This document shows, one piece after another, positions 57,118 through 64,000 of a stretch of DNA of 64,000 nucleotides (positions within the stretch are counted from its first letter, which is position 1; each line of letters starts with the position of its first letter). Below the pieces are notes generated by a model. It had not been told where the DNA came from and did not search any database. It was given only the letters and a program-made list of their open reading frames with translations. The position numbers and the translations under genes are program-made. This DNA comes from Leptasterias polaris (lineage: Eukaryota > Echinodermata > Asteroidea > Forcipulatida > Asteriidae): the NCBI GenBank assembly GCA_037783415.1, contig JAZGTN010000176.1:372001-436000 (forward strand), read 5' to 3'.

Positions 57118-59231
57118 AATTTTTCTTTGTTCAACCCAAAATTATTTATTATTAAATCAAACTAATTTTTATTTTGGGGTGGGGGGGGGGGTGGAGGCAG
57201 AGGGGAATTAATTTGGAAAGGGAGATCAATCCACTCACACTATTTCAGTTGTCATTTATGACCAATAATAATTTCTTTGGAGCATGCATGTCATTTCATT
57301 TGTTAAACAAACATTTCGATTGGATTGGGCACCCTTCTATTTTTTGCATTTTCTTAAAACTTCCCATGTCTAAAATTCACGGTGGTAGTTGTAGGCAAAT
57401 AAAGGATCAATGAGGAAAAAAGCTCGCCACTTCTAATTTTTATAGGATAGCATATCCCATTGTTTATTGACATGACGACGAACACATGACCGGTTAATAC
57501 ATGTATGTACGTGTACATGTACAGTGTACACGTCAAGCACGGTTTCGCCCGGTATCCGGACATCACAAATTTTCCGCCCATGCCCGCGGTAGCCGGAAAC
57601 TTCAGCGTCTTTCTCTCCCAAACGTTTCCTACCAACCACTTAATAACTTTAACACACTTACCAGTGGGTTTTAGCTTTCCATATTCGTCCGATTGGCCCT
57701 TTCACTGTCTGTCTTTTCGTCTGTTTTCCTTGATCGCGTTGTGTCAGTTTATGTGGAGCCTTCAGTGTGTGTGGGCGAAGTATCCGATAACACAGTCATC
57801 GTCGGTAAACTACACTTTCAAAACGCTGAAGTTGGATCGCGTTTAAGTTTACAAAATGTTCCCATTCCTTCATGAATAGCAGAATCAGCCGGAAGTTTTT
57901 GGAATCTGAGGTTAGGAATTTATTACTTCTCTTTATGCAACCTCCAATGCACCCGATTTTGGTATTTTAAAGTCTCATTTACACTTCACCTGCTAGGGGT
58001 CTGCTTTTCTTCAGGCCTTCGCTGCATTGTTTACACGCACTTGGTCGGTGATTGCGCAATATCACCAGCAGGGGGGGCGGAAGGGGTGTTGCGCAATCAT
58101 TTGCGATCGCTGTTTGGGTACACTCCATTTTAAAAATAGGTAATGACCATTAAAAAACAAAAAGAAATCCATGTACATGTATACCGTTAAAATTTTCACT
58201 TTATCAGCACTGAAAACATAACAGTGTATATTGTAAGAGTATTTTCAATTGTTGAGATGCTTAATTTTAAATAAAGTGCGTAAAAATATTATCGAAAATT
58301 TTCCGTTGGTTTATTGCAGCGGCTAACGTGTATGAATGGGTCCAGGTGGGAATTTCGTTACAAATGGTCTCCCCTAAAATGGCTACAAATATCGACATAA
58401 TGTGAAAAAAATTATCGTTCATCCTCTGATTTTTTTCCATTAACGTAATATTTAGGAATAGATCTTTCATTCCTGAAAGTTTAATCAAAATCCCTCGGTA
58501 TATCCTCCAGATATTTGACGATTATTTTGGAGAGAATGGATCCCGCCAATACTTAGTTTGCGTTCAAACGATCTCTGTTGACGGACGGGAACATTTGCCG
58601 CAGGTAATTGTAATTCTGAGGCAACATACACATCTTAAACAGATATGTTATACATGTCGTTTAGGTAAAATATATGTTGTTTATTAAATAGTTAATTTAC
58701 TGAAGCAGTTGGCAAGGCAAAAAAACCAATTTACAAATGTTTTCTGGTGTAAAGATTTTGTGAATTTACAACATTTGAAGATAACAATACCCTCTGATAA
58801 AATGGACTCGTCCAGGCAGTCTCGACGGCACGCAGCGGAGAGCAACCGTAAATTCAAATAGTGTGTACTGTGCATACACACACATCCGTTTGTACGTGGG
58901 GAGCTTCGACCAGTCCACGTCGCGATGGTCGAATGAGATTATTTTCAACGTAGGTGGCGCGCTGGTGGCGCTACCCCTTCCGCCCCCCCCTGATCACCAG
59001 CAACCTAATCCCCCGCGTGACGTCATGATTGTTATAACCAATCAAACGCCCTCGACGGCCAAATGCTTTCAAGTTTTGCAAATCCCCAATAATGACCCTT
59101 TTTTTTGATGCGATATTACAAAAAAAGTGTAAACCCAAATAAGTTCACTTACTCATTAAACAGTAGTCTGATATAATGTTTGCAAGATGTATAATAGTTT
59201 GTGCTTTCTCAAAAATCGCTCTAGTGACACT

Positions 59232-59470
59232 TTAAAATCCATTTGGAAGAATACCAGATCACCAAAGAAAGGTACAGTGGTGGCTGATGATTATAAATTA
59301 ACTCATAGAATGAGTATGGGCAAAACTAATTTCCAGTCAAGTGTTTTTTATAAATATTAAAGATAAGGGCAAGTCAGGTTCTGAGGAGCAGTCTAGCACT
59401 GAAAGTCCGTATTCATCGGATAAAGAAGCCTTCATCACCAAGTAGAGCCAATGACACCCAGAAGAAGTCG
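59232..59470 (+). pseudogene. gag remnant, second part
   Basis: Continues the capsid region after the 5.8-kb insertion: IHLEEYQ, then after a frameshift VVADDYKLTHRMS, the words that follow in related gag proteins. No zinc knuckle is visible. Stops occur at about 59360 and 59443. Confidence 0.75.
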
Positions 59471-59502
59471 TTTCCTCCATGTGATTTGTTTATCGTGCTG
59501 AT

Positions 59503-59938
59503 GTGTCATGTGTGTCTGATGTAGCCGACAGTCCAGTTGTTATCCTAAGGGATACAGGCGCATCACAGTCACTGATGCTGGAGGATGTGTTGTCATTGTC
59601 TCAAGACAGTTCGCTAAATGCCAAAATATTGAATCATGGTATTGGGGGTAATTTTATGCCTGTCCCGTTGCATAGGGTAAAATTGAAATGTAACTTGTTC
59701 ACTGGCCCTGTGGATGTTGGAGTTGTTCCTAGTCTATCGATTAAAGGTGTCGGATTTTTGCTAGGTAATGAAGTTCGGGAGGTAAAGTGTCAGCATCCCC
59801 TATTGTCTCTGGCAAACCTGTGGATGAGCCAGAAATTCATGCTTTGGAGGAAGAGTTTCCAGAAATCTTCCCCGAATGTGCAGTCACGCGATCTGAGATG
59901 AAACAGACGGAAAAGGAGGTAGCAGAGTCAGTGCCTAT
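59503..59938 (+). pseudogene. Retropepsin-like protease and linker
   Basis: VVILRDTGASQSLML carries the aspartic protease signature DTGA. It is followed by the flap-like region HGIGGNFMPVPLHRVKL and, after a frameshift near 59800, a linker with DEPEIHALEEEFPEIFPE. The protease itself (59503-59800) is uninterrupted. The following insertion begins at 59939. Confidence 0.85.
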
Positions 59939-61259
59939 CAAGCTTTTAGCCAGGATTTGAAAATAGGGTGTCCAAATTTGACTGGATTGAAAAACAGGGC
60001 GTCCAAATTGTTGGGGTAAATTTTCAGCAAGCATGTACCACAGAACTATTATTGCATTTACTGTGTACTCCACGTATGCTTTGGGTCTGCATGGGCCGAT
60101 TAAAGGGTTTTAAAAAAAGAAATCAGCACCGTACAGCCCTAAGAATCGTAGTATTTCGCGCAGTGTTATTATTATTTTTAAAGTTTGGGCGGGGTCACGA
60201 CTTTTTCATATTGATTTCCCCCGTACAAGAGTCGAGTTGCGGTTTTCTATTTCTATAGCCCGTGAATTATATACGAAACAATCGTTAACATTTCAATGTA
60301 CATGTACATCATGTACATGTACATTTACAGTGTACCACTACGAGGGATAGTTTGATAGGGAGGTGAGCATTCACTGTCCTTCAATATTACGGTGTGCAGT
60401 GAGCATTCTTTATTAAACCTGCATTACCCATACTCATGGTGGGAGGTTCACACATTACAAACAGACACGCACGTTTTACTCATACACTGCACATGTGCGA
60501 TGTTCTGCATACATTAATATGCGCTGAAAGGTTGCCGGCAGCCAGAAAAGAGCAGGAATGACGTGCCTAGACTTGGTTCCAAGTCTGTGCTCCTGGTTTT
60601 TAGTCTACCTGCATTGCCTGAAATAGCGCCCTCTTGTGGATTAACCTCCGTCTTTAACCTACGAGTTAGAGCGCGTGATAGCCAATCTGCGGGGGGATTT
60701 TGTGTGGCTGATGCAGAAAAATAACCCTTATCTCAGACTTGAAATCAAGTCTACAACACGTGTGTCTCGAGTGCTGCCGATCTATCACACACAACCCTGG
60801 TAGGTACACGACAGGTACAAATGTACATGTACATACACAACGCTTTTTACGTCGACATACATGTACATGTACATGTACTTTGTCAACTTGTCTACTGCGT
60901 GGCGTTTCACCGCTATAGTTTCTAAAGCCTTTGCGGTTGTTCAAGCCTTCCCACTAGTCGGGGGCACTGTCTGATGTTAAATTTGATCCCTTTGTCGGTA
61001 AACAATGAATGGGCGATCAGTATATTTAAGATAAATTGGTTGTATCTTGCATAAAATTACCTTCACTGCAGCTGGCAGGTAGTAATAGTTTTGGATTTGC
61101 ATTCGTTTTGCTTACAATTTCAGGTATTCGGATGTAATTTTTTTAAATTATGTACAAAAAACAGGGCGTCTTCAAGGGCGTCCGACAGTTTTTCGGGGCG
61201 TCCAAAAATAAAATAGGGCGTCCAAAAGACGCCCCGACGTATCGCTGGCTAATAGCTTG
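59939..61259. mobile_element. 1.3-kb hAT-like element with 8-bp target duplication
   Basis: The ends CAAGCTTTTAGCCAG and CTGGCTAATAGCTTG are inverted repeats with one mismatch. GTGCCTAT lies directly outside both (59931-59938 and 61260-61267). The word AGGGCGTCC, or AGGGTGTCC, recurs near both ends (59966 and 59996; 61164-61230), a layout typical of subterminal transposase-binding repeats. Removing the element and one GTGCCTAT keeps the retrotransposon frame open. No transposase ORF; nothing recognisable in the interior. Confidence 0.88.
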
Positions 61260-61267
61260 GTGCCTAT

Positions 61268-62929
61268 AGAGGAGGACTGTGCTGTTTGACTGGCTGAAAC
61301 TTTTTTCAATGAAACTTTTTTCAATGATTTAGAAGAAAAGGACAGAGTGTCTCAAGATGCTAAGTTTAGCCGATCCTTGCTGATAGAGCAGTAGAAAGCA
61401 GACCAAGATTTAAGGAGGCTCGCCCAGACAGCGTGTTCTTAGGAAGAGGCTCAAGGGGTTCCGGAATGCTACTACATCAAGTCTGGCATGTTAATGAGGA
61501 AATGGAGACCTATACCCAGAGACCAGCTGATGAAGAATGGAGTATTGTTCATCAAATTGTTATTCCTCAGTATTACCAAGATGAGGTCTTGAGAATTGCT
61601 CACGAGATTCCGGTCGCGGGTCATCTTGGCATCAGAAAGACTCAAGCTAGAGTCATATGGATCATTTTTAATGGCCTAAGTTACACCAAGATGTGGTGGA
61701 ATTCTGCAAGACGTGCCATACTTGTCAGATGGTGGGAGAGCCACAGCCATCATATCAAGCCTGCACCAATGATACTGATTCCTGCAGTTGATGGGCCGTT
61801 TACAAGAGTCCTGGTGGATTGTGTGGGTCCTCTATTTGTTGACTTCATGGATTTGTCAACCAGATTTCCAGAGGCAATTCCACTGAGGAAGATAACAGCC
61901 AAAGTTGTTGTTGAGGCTCTTATGCAGTTTTTCACAAGATATGGTTTACCGAAAGAAGTGCAGTCCAATCAGGGGTCTAACTGCATGTCGAGTGTGTTTC
62001 AAGAACTTCTGCGTGAGCTGGGAATCAGGCAGTTAAAATCATCTGCATATCACTCGCAGTCTCAAGGTGCTCTGGAGAGGTACCACCAAACCCTCAATAA
62101 CATGATAAGGGCATACTGCGAAGATTTCCCAGAAGATTGCGACAAAGGAATTCCTTTTCTGTTGCTTTCAACCAGAGACTCTCTGAACAAGTCAACTGGC
62201 TTTACCACATTTGCGTTGGTCTGCGGTCATGAGGTGAGGGGGCTATTGAAACTCATTAAGGAGAGATTTTTGTCACAGGAGTATGAGACAAATCTGCTCG
62301 ACTATGTGTCAAACTTTAACCCTCCTACTGTTCGCAACATTTTCAAGCGAGTTGACCAACCATTTGAAACCATTCAACTGCCAAAGTTGTGTATGGTGGC
62401 ACAACTGTGCACAGAACTAACTGTGTACTGTGTACATGCATTCCCTCGTGGTATCATATTGCAAGGCTGGCATAGCTTATCTATCATTCAAAACCACAGT
62501 GAATGGTATTGAATGGTCAGACAGCAAGAGGGTTAAAGAGAGGTTGTCAAGGCATGTTCTGTGGCACAAGAACATCTGAAGGTGTCTCAACGGGTCATGG
62601 AGACAAGAGCAGACAAGAAATCTGAAGTCTGCATCTTTAAACCCGGCGAAAAAGTGCTAGTTCTGTTGCCTCTGCCTGGCGATCTCCTTAAAGTGAATTT
62701 TAGTGGGCCCTCCTGTGTCAAAAAGAAACTCAGTGATGTTAATTATGTAATCAGTACCCCAAACCGAAGAAAGAGCCATAGAGTTTGTCATGTTAACATG
62801 CTTAAGAAGTATTATGAGAGTGATAATTCTGGCCAACCAGTGGGGGTACCTGTGATTGAGGCAAAACCTGACGATGACAACTCATCCAATGAAGACCTCA
62901 AGACAAAAGCGTCTGAACTTGGATTTTAA
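61268..62929 (+). pseudogene. Integrase with C-terminal chromodomain-less tail, split by a MITE
   Basis: The zinc-binding start HEIPVAGHLGIRKT is present; the CC half (FCKTCHTCQMVGE) is only readable in another frame between two frameshifts (about 61690-61750). The DDE core has LVDCVGPL (first Asp) and ALERYHQTLNNM (Glu). The second catalytic Asp is replaced by Asn (VQSNQGSN), and a stretch between the first two motifs is deleted. After the MITE the frame resumes and then shifts by one base (about 62550). The tail has FKPGEKVLVLLPLPGD and SHRVCHVNMLKKYY. Inactive. Confidence 0.9.
62320..62532. mobile_element. TTAA-flanked (piggyBac-type) MITE, copy 2, 213 bp
   Basis: The same family as 49357-49561, with CCCTCCTACTGTTCG and CAGCAAGAGGG ends and TTAA at 62316-62319 and 62533-62536. 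It sits inside the integrase frame. The last 65 codons of the 359-codon ORF ending at 62512 are MITE sequence. Confidence 0.92.
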
Positions 62930-63039
62930 GCTGTTCAGCTTTCTAACTCTGAAATTCTTGCTAACTTGAACGAAATCCTTATCAAACCTACTCCAAAGGT
63001 ACAAGCATGTTTGTTCTGACAAACCCGGTTGTACATCGG

Positions 63040-63466
63040 TAGCAGTTCATGATGTAGGAGAATCTAGACCTAGAAAAAAAGCTCCCTACTGACTTAATAA
63101 CCCTGACAAGTTAGCCAAGGTTCAAGAAGAGATTAAATTCATGATAGAGCATGACATTATAGAACCTAGTTAGAGTTCTTGGAGTTCTCGCATTGTCATG
63201 GTTCCAAAACCAGACAATACTGGTAGATTTTGTATATAGATTATAGAAAAGTCAATACAGAAACTAAGAAGGATTCTTATCCGATCCCAAGGTTGGAAGA
63301 CTGTATTGATCAAGTGGAAAATTCTGCATATGTCAGTAAAATAAATCTGTTAAAAGGTTATTGGCAAGTGCCCTTGACTGACCGAGCCAAAGACATTTCT
63401 GAATTTGTGACACCCGATGGTCTCTACGACTCTACCAATGCAAAACGATGCTACCCCGAGTAGCAA
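63040..63466 (+). pseudogene. Reverse transcriptase, N-terminal part only
   Basis: Shows EEIKFMIEHDIIEPS, SRIVMVPKPDNTGRF, IDYRKVNTETKKDSYPIPRL and LLKGYWQVPLTDRAK, the fingers and first palm motifs of Ty3/gypsy RT. After FVTPDGLY the sequence jumps to the connection to RNase H. The part that should hold the catalytic YxDD is missing, and stops interrupt at 63172 and 63237. Confidence 0.9.
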
Positions 63467-63469
63467 ATA

Positions 63470-63996
63470 TTAAAGCCTTTCAAGACTTTCCTGTGCCCAC
63501 AGGAAAGAGGGTATTGATGAGAGTCCTGGGTATGAGTGGATTTTAAAGAAAGTTTGTTCCGAACTTTAGCGCTATTGCGACTCTATTGACTCAACTTTTA
63601 CAAAAGAATGTAAAGTTCGTTTGGTCAGACTCCTGTCAAAATGCGTTTGATAATTTTGCCAAACTTTGACAAGACAATGAGTCAGAAATCGAGCGACCTA
63701 TCAGTTATTTCTCAAAGAAATTGAACAAATACCAGGCAAAATCGAAAAAGAGGCATTAGGTTTGGTCCTTACCCTACAACACTTTGAAGTGTATGTACTG
63801 AGTGGTGCTGGGGAGACGATAACTTACACTGATCACAACCCACTTGTGTTTTTGAAAAAGTTCAAGACTTAGAACCAGAGATTATTCCGGTGGACATGGT
63901 GGAGATTGATTTTGCAACCATATCCACTCAAGATTGTTTATACATGTATTGCTTGAAAGAGCAATGTAATTGTGGATGCTCTGTCCAGAGTTTAGA
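63470..63996 (+). pseudogene. RNase H region
   Basis: Begins with AFQDFPVPTGKRVLMRVLGM, the usual segment before RNase H, followed by FVPNFSAIATLLTQLL, then ERPISYFSKKLNKYQ and ITTHLCF-like remnants. It ends with VDALSRV, equivalent to the family ADALSR end mark. Several frameshifts. The window ends four bases later. Confidence 0.85.
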
Positions 63997-64000
63997 GTAA

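Larger units (their letters stand above)
56570..57141. mobile_element. Foldback element with tRNA-like arms
   Basis: The left arm (56570-56764) and right arm (56951-57141) are inverted copies of about 190 bp, each carrying a tRNA-like sequence pointing outward. The spacer holds a direct second copy of the outer sequence (56523-56612 recurs at 56845-56932) and a perfect 38-bp palindrome centred on GGATCC (56935-56972). It looks like a SINE- or tRNA-derived repeat rearranged by inverted duplication. Confidence 0.85.
53437..59231. mobile_element. 5.8-kb TTAA-flanked (piggyBac-like) element inserted in gag
   Basis: The ends are AGTGTCACTAGAGCGGTTTT and the reverse complement of AGTGTCACTAGAGCGATTTT, with TTAA outside both (53433-53436 and 59232-59235). 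Both subterminal regions share, in inverted orientation, TGACGTCAC(A/G)CGGGGG (53641 and about 59012-59026). Removing the element and one TTAA restores an open gag frame. No complete transposase is visible. A short Ser/Asp-rich stretch at 53733-54000 could be a worn transposase start. Inside are a hAT-like MITE (55650-55889) and a tRNA-like foldback (56570-57141). Other interior stretches (54060-55640, 55900-56520 and 57150-59000) hold nothing I recognise. Confidence 0.88.
52770..64000 (+). mobile_element. Gmr1-like Ty3/gypsy LTR retrotransposon, decayed and three times interrupted
   Basis: Plus strand, running off the right edge. The order of parts is gag (52780-53436 and 59232-59400), protease (59503-59938), integrase (61268-62319 and 62533-62929), reverse transcriptase (63040-63466) and RNase H (63470-63996). 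Integrase before RT is the copia-like order that, among Ty3/gypsy elements, defines the Gmr1 group of deuterostomes. Three later insertions are listed separately. I did not find a sure 5' LTR, and a 3' LTR would lie beyond the window. Many frameshifts and stops show that it is inactive. Confidence 0.85.

Noticed and set aside
57433..57875. Overlapping ORFs on both strands, with a possible splice donor on the minus strand
   Set aside because: Frames are short and mutually exclusive, and I could not match any product; kept only as a region to test for captured host DNA.

Overview
The window is eukaryotic and reads like the genome of a marine deuterostome invertebrate such as an echinoderm, hemichordate or amphioxus; I cannot name the species. 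It has spliced exons of a conserved WD40 gene (CIAO1), two classes of intact LINE, a decayed Ty3/gypsy element with the Gmr1 gene order (a type known mainly from deuterostomes), many nonautonomous DNA transposons, and many copies of the short word TACATGTA. There are no operons. The sequence is mostly layered mobile DNA.

Region 1-31393 is a run of six copies (U1-U6) of a composite repeat unit of about 2.7-5 kb. Each unit starts with an array of 130-bp satellite monomers, followed by an AT-rich body, sometimes with amplified 300-bp blocks. Each ends in a (TAA)n tract with a small hairpin minisatellite, the word AACTAG, and then an 18-bp palindrome that opens the next unit. Two retrotransposons with open reading frames sit at unit junctions: a CR1/L2-type LINE (12273-15942) and a restriction-like-endonuclease LINE of R4/Dong type (23585-27469). 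The latter lies inside the TAA tract, as expected for that group.

Region 31394-41690 has no recognised host gene. It holds a foldback element with arrays of rare-cutter palindromes (35135-36958) inside a larger inverted-repeat pair (34000-37489), a diverged relative of the 130-bp satellite (39680-40300), a 560-bp hAT-like element, small hairpins and a decayed transposon ORF.

Region 41696-48299 carries two consecutive minus-strand exons of CIAO1. They are separated by a 6.3-kb intron that contains an RTE-like LINE pseudogene and an inverted fragment of the composite unit. The other CIAO1 exons are not visible.

Region 49000-64000 holds TTAA-flanked MITEs, a 19-bp minisatellite, and a Gmr1-like LTR retrotransposon (gag, protease, integrase, RT, RNase H in that order, 52770 to the window end). 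Three later insertions split it: a 5.8-kb TTAA element in gag, a 1.3-kb element with an 8-bp duplication after protease, and a 213-bp TTAA MITE in integrase. For each, deleting the insert plus one target copy leaves the frame open across the join, which fixes the boundaries. The 5.8-kb element itself contains a tRNA-like foldback and a MITE, so nesting reaches three levels.
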